A stretch of 64,000 bases of DNA from Streptomyces endocoffeicus (GTDB taxonomy: Bacteria > Actinomycetota > Actinomycetes > Streptomycetales > Streptomycetaceae), in the NCBI RefSeq assembly GCF_016741935.1, contig NZ_JAERRG010000027.1, forward strand, positions 89,106 through 153,105, written 5' to 3'. Shown piece by piece: positions 8,924-16,424 of the stretch (its first letter is position 1; each line of letters begins with the position of its first letter). The notes beneath the pieces are model-generated. The model was not told where the DNA came from and searched no databases. It was given only the letters and a program-made list of their open reading frames with translations. The translations under genes and the position numbers were made by a program.

Positions 8924-10326
8924 GCCTGGGCTCCCTTTTTCTTTGTGATACGGACAACGAGCAGTGACAGTGCGGCCACGACACCGGCGACGGCGAAACC
9001 CGTGGCGAAGGCCGATTCGCTCGGCAGGCCAGTCTTCGAGTCGGCCCCGGCGTCGAGGATCGCGGCGGCGATCTGGACGCCCAGGGCGATGCCGATCACA
9101 CGTGTCACCACGAGCAGGCTGGTGGCGATGCCGGTGTCCTTGGTCTCGACGGCGGTGGTGGCGCTGGTGAGCAACGCCGTGGTGCCGGCGCCCGCGGCCA
9201 TCGCGGCCAGCGCCTTCGCGAGGACGAGCTGCCATTCCGCGGTGTGCAGCGAAATCAGGGCGGTCATCGTGGCCGCCATGACGACGGCCCCGGCGATGAG
9301 CACGACACGCAGACCGAAACGCCGCGCCGCGATCCCGCCGACCGAATCGCTCACCGCCCCGGCGATGGCGCCGGGGAGCAGGAACAGTCCGATGTCGGTG
9401 GTGTCGGCTCCGAAGCCGTACCCGTCGCCCGGTACCCCCAACAGCTGCGGGACCAGAAAGCTCACCATCCCGAAACCGGTGGTGATGACGATGGTGAGCA
9501 TGCACGCGTGCCACATGGCGGGCTTTGCCAGCATGCGCAGATCGACCATCGGCGAGGCCGCCCGGCGCTCGACGGCAACCCATCCGGTCGCGAGGGCGGC
9601 CACGACCACCGCGAGGGCCCCGATGGCGAGTGGCGGCAGGCCTTCGTCGCCCGTCGCCCTCACGAGCCCGAGCATGAACGCGAGCAACGTGCCGCTGAGC
9701 AGAGCCACGCCGGGCCAGTCGATCCCGTACTCCGATTCGACCGGCGGATCATGCGGCATCAACCGAGCCACGAGCAACGTCATCGCGATGATCACGATCG
9801 TCGGCAGCGCGAACATCCAATGCCAGGAAAATGCCTCCGCGATCGGCCCGGCAGTCAGCGTTCCCACCATGCCGCCGCCCGTGAACAGCGCCATGACCAG
9901 CCCCATCCCCAGCTGCGACTCCCCTGCCGGGAGGTGTTTGCGCACCAGGATGAAGGAAAGGGGCAGCGCACCCACCATGGCGCCCTGCAATACCTGACCG
10001 AGCAACAACACCGGCAGGTTCGGCGCCAGACCGGCCAGCAGACCACCGGCCGAGACCACGGCCATCAGCCGGACCAGCACCCGCTTTCCGCCGTAGCGGT
10101 CGCCGAGTTTGCCTGCGACGGGTGCGACGGCGGCGCCGGTGATGAGCACCGCGTTGGAGACCAGCGCCCCTTCGCCGGAGCTGACCCCCAGCTCACGTTG
10201 CAGCAGCGGGAGCGCGGGATCCACCACTGTCTGCAGGGTGCCGAGGGCGAGCGCCAGGATGCCGAGGGCACCGATCGACAGCCACCCGATGCGGACCGGG
10301 GGCGGGGAAACCACAGCTTGGGACAT
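8920..10326 (-). CDS. MFS drug-efflux transporter, DHA2 (14-TM) type
   Basis: 468 residues with about 14 hydrophobic segments. Motif A (GKLGDRYGGKRVL) follows TM2 and a motif C-like GPIAEAFSWHW region is visible, as in DHA2 proton-coupled drug exporters. The ATG at 10326 has AAAGGG about eight bases upstream. It is the first gene of a two-gene operon with the FAD monooxygenase. The promoter region holds a perfect 9-bp inverted repeat, two copies of TTCATCGTTGGT and, 78 bp upstream, the right inverted repeat. Confidence 0.9.
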   Translation of the reverse strand: MSQAVVSPPPVRIGWLSIGALGILALALGTLQTVVDPALPLLQRELGVSSGEGALVSNAVLITGAAVAPVAGKLGDRYGGKRVLVRLMAVVSAGGLLAGLAPNLPVLLLGQVLQGAMVGALPLSFILVRKHLPAGESQLGMGLVMALFTGGGMVGTLTAGPIAEAFSWHWMFALPTIVIIAMTLLVARLMPHDPPVESEYGIDWPGVALLSGTLLAFMLGLVRATGDEGLPPLAIGALAVVVAALATGWVAVERRAASPMVDLRMLAKPAMWHACMLTIVITTGFGMVSFLVPQLLGVPGDGYGFGADTTDIGLFLLPGAIAGAVSDSVGGIAARRFGLRVVLIAGAVVMAATMTALISLHTAEWQLVLAKALAAMAAGAGTTALLTSATTAVETKDTGIATSLLVVTRVIGIALGVQIAAAILDAGADSKTGLPSESAFATGFAVAGVVAALSLLVVRITKKKGAQA

Positions 10327-10367
10327 AGCGTCCCTTTCATCGTTGGTGACGAGTTCATCGTTGGTCG

Positions 10368-10391
10368 CGAGCAGGTGCGTGGACCTGCTCG
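10368..10391. promoter_or_regulatory. Operator-like inverted repeat before the MFS gene
   Basis: CGAGCAGGT and its exact complement separated by 6 bp, centred about 54 bp upstream of the pump start. This is the size and symmetry of TetR- or MarR-type operators, yet no such regulator gene is in the block. Two direct copies of TTCATCGTTGGT lie between it and the start codon. Confidence 0.5.
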
Positions 10392-10404
10392 ATGTGTGCG
10401 CGAT

Positions 10405-10538
10405 GCGCGGAATTCACGCGCCTCCAACACTTCCCTCCGGCGCCCCGCCGGGCATCGTCCTGCGCCGCCGTCTTCCCCTGGTGCACCCGGACCAGCCACT
10501 CACCCGTCCTGGTGCCTGCGCACTACGAGCCGGCTCGG
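10405..10538 (-). repeat. Right copy of the 134-bp inverted repeat
   Basis: Reverse-complement partner of 3206-3339, ungapped with 8 mismatches. The pair encloses 7,065 bp carrying the transporter, two-component, monooxygenase and pump genes, and both enclosed operons begin just inside the repeats. Confidence 0.93.
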
Positions 10539-10595
10539 ACCGGTCGGACGGAGAGTGTGTTGCCACGGGAGGGCGAACGACTGGACGATGGGCCG

Positions 10596-11633
10596 GTGAG
10601 TGATGCTTGGGCGGGGGTCGACTCCGTCGCGCTGGAGCGGGCCGTACGGGAGCGCGCGGGGCGGCCCGTGGCCGGGGTTGAGGACATGCGGAGTTACCTC
10701 GCGGCACAGGTGGCGGATGTCTCGCACCGCGAGGTGCTCGGGCCGCTGCGAGCCGGACACGGGCCCGGTGGTGTGGTCGTGCGGCGCGGCGAGGTGCTCG
10801 CCCGCTGGGGGGATCCGGCCCGGGTGGAGATGGCCTTCAGCGCGACCAAGAGCGTGCTGGCCCTCGTCGCGGGTGTCGCCTTCGACGACGGACTGCTACG
10901 GCTGGACGAACCCGTGTGCGGCTCCGTGGAGTTGCCCCAGTTCTCGGATGAACACGGGCGCCGGATCACCTGGCGGCAGCTGCTGGACCAGACGAGCCAG
11001 TGGGAGGGCGAGCTGTGGGGGAAGCCGACGGGGGTGGACGCCCAGAGCGTCCGCGAGGGGACGGAGTCGGCGGGCGGGCCGCCCGGTGAAGGGTGGGCCT
11101 ACAACGATGTGCGGGTGAATCTGACGGCGCTCGCGCTCACCGTCCTGGTGCGGCGGCCGCTGCCGGAGGTGCTGCGCGCCCGAGTCATGGAGCCCATCGG
11201 GGCCTCCGGCTCATGGTCGTGGCACGGCTACGACAACTCGTTCGTGGACGTCGGCGGCGTGCGCCTGCCCGTGGTGTCCGGCGGCGCCCACTGGGGCGGC
11301 GGACTGTGGATCAGCGCGCTCGACCTGGCCCGTATCGGCCGACTCTGCCTGAACGGTGGGGAGTGGGCCGGGCGCCGGATCGTGTCACGGCGCTGGATCG
11401 AGGCGTTGTGGACGCCGTGTGCCGTCAAGCCGGAGTACGGGCTGTCGTGGTGGCTCAACGACGGCCGCGTGGTGTGGCCACAGGCCCCGTCGACCGGGCG
11501 CTGCGCCCGGGGCAACGGCGGCAATCACCTCTTGTGGGTGGACCCGGCCCGTGACCTCACCCTCGTCTCACGCTGGGGTGCCGATGTGGAAGCCCTCGTC
11601 GCGGCGGTCTCGGAGGCGGTCCGCCCCTGCTGA
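10596..11633 (+). CDS. Beta-lactamase-family serine hydrolase
   Basis: About 345 residues. FSATKSVLAL supplies the SxxK catalytic pair and GWAYNDVRVN the Tyr-x-Asn motif of the class C beta-lactamase / esterase EstB / DD-peptidase fold. GNGGNHLLWVDP near the end stands where the third KTG-like box would be. No signal peptide is evident, so it is likely a cytosolic esterase or peptidase. Start choice is weak: GTG 10596 is taken, with GTG 10557 or TTG 10560 (near GGAG) as alternatives. In-frame sequence further upstream is inside the inverted repeat and is not counted. Confidence 0.75.
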   Translation: MSDAWAGVDSVALERAVRERAGRPVAGVEDMRSYLAAQVADVSHREVLGPLRAGHGPGGVVVRRGEVLARWGDPARVEMAFSATKSVLALVAGVAFDDGLLRLDEPVCGSVELPQFSDEHGRRITWRQLLDQTSQWEGELWGKPTGVDAQSVREGTESAGGPPGEGWAYNDVRVNLTALALTVLVRRPLPEVLRARVMEPIGASGSWSWHGYDNSFVDVGGVRLPVVSGGAHWGGGLWISALDLARIGRLCLNGGEWAGRRIVSRRWIEALWTPCAVKPEYGLSWWLNDGRVVWPQAPSTGRCARGNGGNHLLWVDPARDLTLVSRWGADVEALVAAVSEAVRPC

Positions 11634-11683
11634 TGACACCGGCGAGACCACCGCTCAGCGGGCTTCCACATCGGCCGCAGGCG

Positions 11684-12544
11684 TCAGCTGCCGCCCGTCA
11701 CCTTGACGTAGTCGACGACCAGCTGCTGCGGGAAGGAGGTGTTGCCGTCCGGGTCGCCGGGCCAGTAACCGCCGACGGCCAGGTTGAGGATGATGTAGAA
11801 GGGGTGGTCGAAGACCCAGCGGTTGCCGTTGAGGTCCGAGGGCGTGCGGGTCTGGTAGACGTTGCCGTCGACGGACCAGGTGATCTTGTTCGGCGACCAG
11901 TCGATGGCGAAGGTGTGGAAGTCGTCGGAGAACTTGCCGCCATTGGGCAGGGTGTAGCCGGCGCCGATGCCGCCCGAGCCGGAGTAGCCGGGGCCGTGGA
12001 TGGTGCCGTGGACGGTGCTGGGCTCGAAGCCCACGTTCTCCATGATGTCTATCTCACCGCAGTTGGGCCAGCCCGCGCTGCCGATGTCGTTGCCGAGCAT
12101 CCAGAAGGCGGGCCACATGCCCTGGCCCTGCGGCAGCTTCATCCGGGCCTCGACATGGCCGGAGGCCGTGGTGAACTTCTGAGAGGTGTTGAGGCGGGCC
12201 GAGGTGTACTCACACTGGCCGTACCAGCAGTTGTAGTTGGCCGGGTTCTCCTTGCGGGCGGTGATGACGAGGTTGCCGTTGCCGTCCAGCGCCGCGTTCT
12301 TGTTGCCGTCGGTGTAGTACTGCCGCTCGTGGTTGTTGACGTTGTCACCGGTCTCCAGGCCCCACTTGGAGCCGTCGACCGCGCTGCCCGCGGCGCCGTC
12401 GAAGTTGTCGGTGAACTCGGCCGCGGCGGCCTTGGTGTGGGGGGTGTCCGTGGTGGCCGTGGCCGGAGCGGTGAGCCAGGGGGTGGCGGCGAGTGCGGTC
12501 GCGGAGAGCAGACCGATCACGGTGTTGCGCAGCGTACTTCTCAT
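11684..12544 (-). CDS. Secreted GH16 endo-beta-1,3-glucanase (laminarinase-like)
   Basis: 286 residues. Signal peptide about 1-30 (Arg, then Ala/Leu core, then APATA). The catalytic beta-sandwich carries the GH16 signature GEIDIMEN, with nucleophile Glu164, helper Asp166 and acid/base Glu169. The Met insertion (E-x-D-x-M-E) is the beta-bulge form found in laminarinases, so beta-1,3-glucan is the probable substrate. No carbohydrate-binding module is attached. It is transcribed toward the serine hydrolase and lies downstream of two ROK repressors on the same strand, which suggests sugar-responsive control. Confidence 0.92.
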   Translation of the reverse strand: MRSTLRNTVIGLLSATALAATPWLTAPATATTDTPHTKAAAAEFTDNFDGAAGSAVDGSKWGLETGDNVNNHERQYYTDGNKNAALDGNGNLVITARKENPANYNCWYGQCEYTSARLNTSQKFTTASGHVEARMKLPQGQGMWPAFWMLGNDIGSAGWPNCGEIDIMENVGFEPSTVHGTIHGPGYSGSGGIGAGYTLPNGGKFSDDFHTFAIDWSPNKITWSVDGNVYQTRTPSDLNGNRWVFDHPFYIILNLAVGGYWPGDPDGNTSFPQQLVVDYVKVTGGS

Positions 12545-12644
12545 GGAACGGTGGTGCCTTCCTGTGTGGGGGATGGGACCGGTGGGTGCCGGTCCGGTGG
12601 GGGAAGGTGTGTGTCCGGCGGTTGGGGGCCGGGGTCCGCGGGCG

Positions 12645-13970
12645 CTATGGCACGGGCATACGGGTGGCAGGGGCCACGCGCGTCAGCGCTCCTTGAGGGG
12701 TGGTGGTCGGAGGACAGGCGGGAGGAGGGCGCGTCAGCGCTCCTTGAGGGGTGGCGATCTGCCGCCGGGCGGGACGGTGCGCGCCCTCGGTCAGGAAGTG
12801 GCGGACGGGCAGGGCGGCGGCACCGAGCGCCACGGCGTGGGGGCCGAGCCCGCTCAACCCGATGTCGGTCTTCGCATACGGCCTGCGCAGCGCCTGCGCG
12901 GCCACCGTCTCGCGGATCCGCGGCAGCATACGGGCGCCGAACATCAGCCCGGCCCAGCCGCCGAGGATGATCCGCTCGGGGTTGAAGAGATTGACGAGAT
13001 TGGCTATTCCGGCGCCCAGGTACACCGCCGCCTCCTCCAGGACGCGCTGCGCGGCGGACGAGGTGTCGGCGGCCGCGAGCAGCGCGGCGAACGCGGACTC
13101 CTGGTCGGCGCCGGGGGTGACGCGGCCGCGCCGCGCCTGGCGGTAGCGCTCCAGGACCGCCTCGGCCCCGACGTACGCCTCGAGGCAGCCGCGGGCGCCG
13201 CACCGGCAGCGGCGGCCCCCGGCCTGGACGGTGGTGTGACCCCACTCGCCCGCGCTGTCGGTGGCGCCCCGGTAGGGGGAGCCGTGGGTGATGACGCTCG
13301 CGGAGACGCCGGAGCCGATGAGCGCGACGACGGCGTGCTGGACGCCGCGTCCGGCGCCGAACCACATCTCGGCCCGGCCCAGGGCCTCCGCGCCGTTGTC
13401 GATGTGCAGCGGCAGCGCGGTGCCGGTGCGCAGCAGCCGCTCCAGGGGGACACCGTCCCAGCCGACGGCCGAGACGCCGATGCCGACGCCGAGGATGTGC
13501 CCGTGGGGGATCCCGGCTTCCTCGATGACGGCGTCGAGGAAGGTCAGGATGTGGCGGACGGCGGTTTCGGCGCCGTGGGGTCCGGAGGCCAACGGGTAGA
13601 CGGCTCCGGCCCGTTGGGTGAGGGCGAGGTCGAACAGCCCGACGCGGACCCGGGTATCGGCGACCTCGACGCCGATGACGTACCGGTGCTCGGAGACCAG
13701 CCGCAGCCGCGGCGATTCCCCATCCGTGACGACCTCTTCCGTGACGACGCCCTCCGTGACGACGCCTTCCGTGACGACGCCTTCGGCGATCAGTTCGCCG
13801 ATGACCGCGCCCACGGTGGTGGCGCCGAGCCCCGTACGGCGGACGAGCTCCTGGCGGGTGAGCGGGGCGTGCAGATACAGCGTCCACAGCAGCGAGGAGC
13901 GGCTGCCGCGCCGCGGATCGCGCACGGTGGTGCGCAGCGAGGGCTGGGCTGCCTGCGCCTTGGCCGTCAT
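12645..13970 (-). CDS. ROK-family transcriptional repressor (paralog 1)
   Basis: 441 residues. Winged helix-turn-helix at about 20-70 (LTRQELVRRTGLGATTVGAVI), then a ROK sugar-kinase-like domain with the GHTT metal His and zinc cluster CRCGARGCLEAYVG. A VVTEG pentapeptide repeated four times (15-bp DNA units near 13737-13795) joins the domains. The last 45 residues are a Pro/Thr-rich tail containing a duplicated TPQGALTR. Such proteins repress sugar genes until a sugar or phosphosugar binds. The GH16 gene downstream is a likely target. A DasR-like site lies about 50 bp upstream of the start. Confidence 0.88.
   Translation of the reverse strand: MTAKAQAAQPSLRTTVRDPRRGSRSSLLWTLYLHAPLTRQELVRRTGLGATTVGAVIGELIAEGVVTEGVVTEGVVTEEVVTDGESPRLRLVSEHRYVIGVEVADTRVRVGLFDLALTQRAGAVYPLASGPHGAETAVRHILTFLDAVIEEAGIPHGHILGVGIGVSAVGWDGVPLERLLRTGTALPLHIDNGAEALGRAEMWFGAGRGVQHAVVALIGSGVSASVITHGSPYRGATDSAGEWGHTTVQAGGRRCRCGARGCLEAYVGAEAVLERYRQARRGRVTPGADQESAFAALLAAADTSSAAQRVLEEAAVYLGAGIANLVNLFNPERIILGGWAGLMFGARMLPRIRETVAAQALRRPYAKTDIGLSGLGPHAVALGAAALPVRHFLTEGAHRPARRQIATPQGALTRPPPACPPTTTPQGALTRVAPATRMPVP
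12678..12754. repeat. Two 26-bp direct repeats in the tail of the ROK gene
   Basis: GCGCGTCAGCGCTCCTTGAG plus six more identical bases occurs at 12678 and again at 12729, 51 bp apart (a multiple of three). It duplicates the TPQGALTR segment of the repressor's C-terminal tail, so a small in-frame duplication lengthened the protein. Confidence 0.9.
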
Positions 13971-14019
13971 CGGTCACCTCCGGGGAGACACAATGTCCAG
14001 CGCTGTTCGATGCATGTCA

Positions 14020-14035
14020 ATAGGTCTGGACCTTC
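14020..14035. promoter_or_regulatory. DasR-type (dre-like) site upstream of ROK paralog 1
   Basis: ATAGGTCTGGACCTTC contains the near-palindrome AGGTCTGGACCT, closely matching the known GlcNAc-responsive DasR element (ACTGGTCTAGACCACT). It lies about 50 bp upstream of the start at 13970. ROK autoregulation is an equally possible reading. Confidence 0.4.
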
Positions 14036-14099
14036 TTGCATCAAAGAATTTGAGGCGGGGCCCGACCCAACTCCCCCTGAACCGACAGAAGTCGAACCC

Positions 14100-15389
14100 T
14101 CAGCGCGCTCCACCGGTGGCGAGGAAGTGTGCCAGCGGCAGCGTGGCCGCGCCCAACGCCACAGCGTCGGGCCCCAGTTCGGCCAGCCCGATCTCGGTCT
14201 GCGCGTACGGCCGGCGCAGTGCGTAGGAGGCGGTGGCGGCCCGGATCCTGGGGAGGACCCGGCCGCCGAGGAGCAGTCCGGCCCAGCCGCCGAGGATGAT
14301 CCGCTCGGGGTTGAAGAGGTTGATCAGGTCGGCGATGCCCGCGCCGAGGTAGGCGGCGGTCTCCTCCAGCACCTCGCGCGCCCGCGCCTCGATTCCGGCG
14401 GCCCCTACGATCGCGGCGAACGCGGCCTGCTGATCCTCACCGGCCCCGTCCGTGTCACCCACACCGCTCTCACCCGCACCGCCCGCGTCACCCACACCGC
14501 TCTCACCGGCACCGCCCACACCGCCCGCACCCGCTCCGCGCGCCCCGTGCCCGTAGCGGTCGAGCACCGCCTGGGCCCCGACGTACGCCTCCAGACAGCC
14601 GACCGCACCGCAGCGGCAGGCGCGCCCGCCGACCTGGACGACCGTGTGCCCCCACTCCCCCGCGCTGCTGGTCGCGCCCCGGTACGGCACCCCGGCGGTC
14701 ACGATGGCCGCGCCGACGCCGGAGCCGATCAGCGCGATCACCGCGTTGTCCGCGCCGCGGCCCGCCCCGAACCACATCTCGGCCTGCCCCTGCGCGGTGG
14801 CGCCGTTGTCGATGAACAGCGGCAGATCGGTGCCGGTGCGCAGCAGCCGCTCCAGCGGCACCGCGTCCCGGCCGGCGGTCGGGCCGTGGACGAGGATCTC
14901 GTCCCCCTGTTCGACGACGCCGGGGACGCCGACCCCGACGCCGATGACCGCGTCCGGCGAGGCACCGCTCTTGGCGACGACCGCGTCCAGGCCGGTCAGG
15001 ATGTGGCCGACGACCGGCTCCGGATCCCGCTCCAGCCCTCCGGGCGTCAGCGGATGCTCCCACCGGGCCAGTTCCGTCAGCGTGAGGTCGAACAGCTCCA
15101 CGCGGACATGGGTCTCGCCGACGTCGACCCCGATGAGATGGCCACCGCCCGGCGTGACCCGCAGCAGCGTGCGGGGGCGGCCGCCGTCGGATTCGACGGA
15201 CCCGGCCTCCTCCACCAGTTCGTCGGCGAGCAGTTCGCCGACGACATTGCTGACCGAACCGGAGCTGAGCCCGGTGAGCGCGCCCAGTTCCTGACGGCTC
15301 ACCGGGCCCCGGAAGTACAGCTGGCGCAGCAGCGTCGAGCGGTTGCCGCGCCGCAGGTCGCGGACGGTCCGTCGGTTCATCTGACCCAT
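14100..15389 (-). CDS. ROK-family transcriptional repressor (paralog 2)
   Basis: 429 residues, clearly paralogous to the neighbouring ROK protein. The helix-turn-helix (VSRQELGALTGLSSGSVSNV) is followed by the ROK domain with GEWGHT and the zinc motif CRCGAVGCLEAYVG. Both share FNPERIILGGWAGL and the LRRPYA-TxIGL ending. A Gly/Ala/Glu repeat insert (GAGESGVGDAG units, residues about 275-310) sits between zinc motif and C-terminal lobe. Only 129 bp separate it from paralog 1, so it arose by tandem duplication. The palindrome-like TGAAG-N7-CTTCA near 15475 could be its operator. Confidence 0.88.
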   Translation of the reverse strand: MGQMNRRTVRDLRRGNRSTLLRQLYFRGPVSRQELGALTGLSSGSVSNVVGELLADELVEEAGSVESDGGRPRTLLRVTPGGGHLIGVDVGETHVRVELFDLTLTELARWEHPLTPGGLERDPEPVVGHILTGLDAVVAKSGASPDAVIGVGVGVPGVVEQGDEILVHGPTAGRDAVPLERLLRTGTDLPLFIDNGATAQGQAEMWFGAGRGADNAVIALIGSGVGAAIVTAGVPYRGATSSAGEWGHTVVQVGGRACRCGAVGCLEAYVGAQAVLDRYGHGARGAGAGGVGGAGESGVGDAGGAGESGVGDTDGAGEDQQAAFAAIVGAAGIEARAREVLEETAAYLGAGIADLINLFNPERIILGGWAGLLLGGRVLPRIRAATASYALRRPYAQTEIGLAELGPDAVALGAATLPLAHFLATGGAR

Positions 15390-15565
15390 CGGGCTCCTTC
15401 CCCCTGCCCGAACCTACCGGACGCGGCCGCTCTTGACGCCGACTGGTTTCATCGCTTAACTCACGGTCTGAATGAAGTCTCGCGCTTCACTTTTTGAACG
15501 GTCAAGGGCGGGTTGACGGTCAACGGCGGCTGAGTGACGCTGCCTCATGGCCGCCGTACGGCTCA

Positions 15566-15988
15566 CTACTCCGCGCCCGGGGCCTGAAACAGCGCGAGCA
15601 GATCCTCCCGCCCGAACATCCGCGCCGTCTCGACGGCCGAGGGCGATCCGGCGCGCGGGTCGGCACCCTTTGCCAGCAGCACCCTCAGCACCTCCGCCTC
15701 GCCCTTGAACGTGGCCCCCGCGATGGGGGTCTGACCCCGTTCGTTCACCCGATTGGGGTCAGCGCCGCGCTCGAGCAGGGCCGACACCGCGGCGGGATGG
15801 CCGTAGTAGGCCGCGAGCATGAGCAGGGAATCGCCCTTGTCGTTGGTGAGGTTGGCGGGGACGCCCGCGTCCACATAGGCGGCGAGCGTATCGGTGTCAC
15901 CCTGCCGGGCCAGGTCGAAGACCCTGGCCGCCAGTTGGAGCACCTCCGGGTCGTGGGCGGGCTCGCTCTCGGGGTTCGATTCGGTCAT
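15566..15988 (-). CDS. Ankyrin-repeat protein
   Basis: 140 residues made almost wholly of about three ankyrin repeats: GDTDTLAAYVDAGVPANLTN; GDSLLMLAAYYGHPAAVSAL followed by ERGADPNRVN; GQTPIAGATFKGEAEVLRVL followed by AKGADPRAG. A short acidic N-terminus precedes them. Such small soluble proteins mediate protein-protein contacts; in Streptomyces some are paired with catalases, but no catalase is here. It is a single gene between the ROK pair and the membrane gene. Confidence 0.9.
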   Translation of the reverse strand: MTESNPESEPAHDPEVLQLAARVFDLARQGDTDTLAAYVDAGVPANLTNDKGDSLLMLAAYYGHPAAVSALLERGADPNRVNERGQTPIAGATFKGEAEVLRVLLAKGADPRAGSPSAVETARMFGREDLLALFQAPGAE

Positions 15989-16228
15989 GGCCTGTCGCCT
16001 CCGGCTTCGCTACCTGGGTATGTGATCATCCACCCTAAGGACGGCGACGGACCCACCCGGGCAGGCGGGCACCCCGCCCCGGTCGGCGGCCGGCTCGCAG
16101 CGCCACGCCTCCATGGTGATGATTACACCGATAATCCACCCAATTGCACCTTTCGCCCGGCCGATGCATGCTGTGATCCTGGAACCACTCATGGTGACTG
16201 ACCGTCCCCCATCAGCCAGGAGACCGTG

Positions 16229-16423
16229 ATGATCCTGTCCATGTCCGGCGTCGTACTGCTCGGCATCATCGTCTTCATCTTCTTCCGCAAGGACGGCCTG
16301 AAGGGGTCGCACGCGGTCATCTGTGCGCTCTTCGGCTTCTATCTCGCGTCCACCGCGATCGCTCCGAGCATCAAGGCGGGCGGCGCGAGCCTCGCCGGCC
16401 TCCTGGGTGGGATCAAGATCTGA
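16229..16423 (+). CDS. Small two-TM membrane protein
   Basis: 64 residues from the ATG at 16229, with AGGAGA five bases upstream. Two hydrophobic segments (about 6-19 and 29-45) flank a basic turn RKDGLKG. The C-terminus is Gly/Ala-rich (AGGASLAGLLGG). The stop is one base before the GTG of the FtsK-like gene, so the two form an operon and probably act together. No family name is assigned. Confidence 0.75.
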   Translation: MILSMSGVVLLGIIVFIFFRKDGLKGSHAVICALFGFYLASTAIAPSIKAGGASLAGLLGGIKI

Positions 16424-16424
16424 C

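Noticed and set aside
8924..9583. N-terminal extension of the FAD monooxygenase
   Set aside because: Same-frame sequence lies within the MFS gene; the ATG overlapping the MFS stop is followed directly by the Rossmann motif.
10392..10595. N-terminal extension of the serine hydrolase
   Set aside because: The in-frame extension lies inside the 134-bp inverted repeat, whose other copy shows the same peptide by chance in a non-coding position.
12333..15497. Very long plus-strand frame (over 1,000 codons)
   Set aside because: It runs antisense to the ROK pair and part of the GH16 gene; the minus-strand products are clear families. The length only reflects GC-rich codon use.
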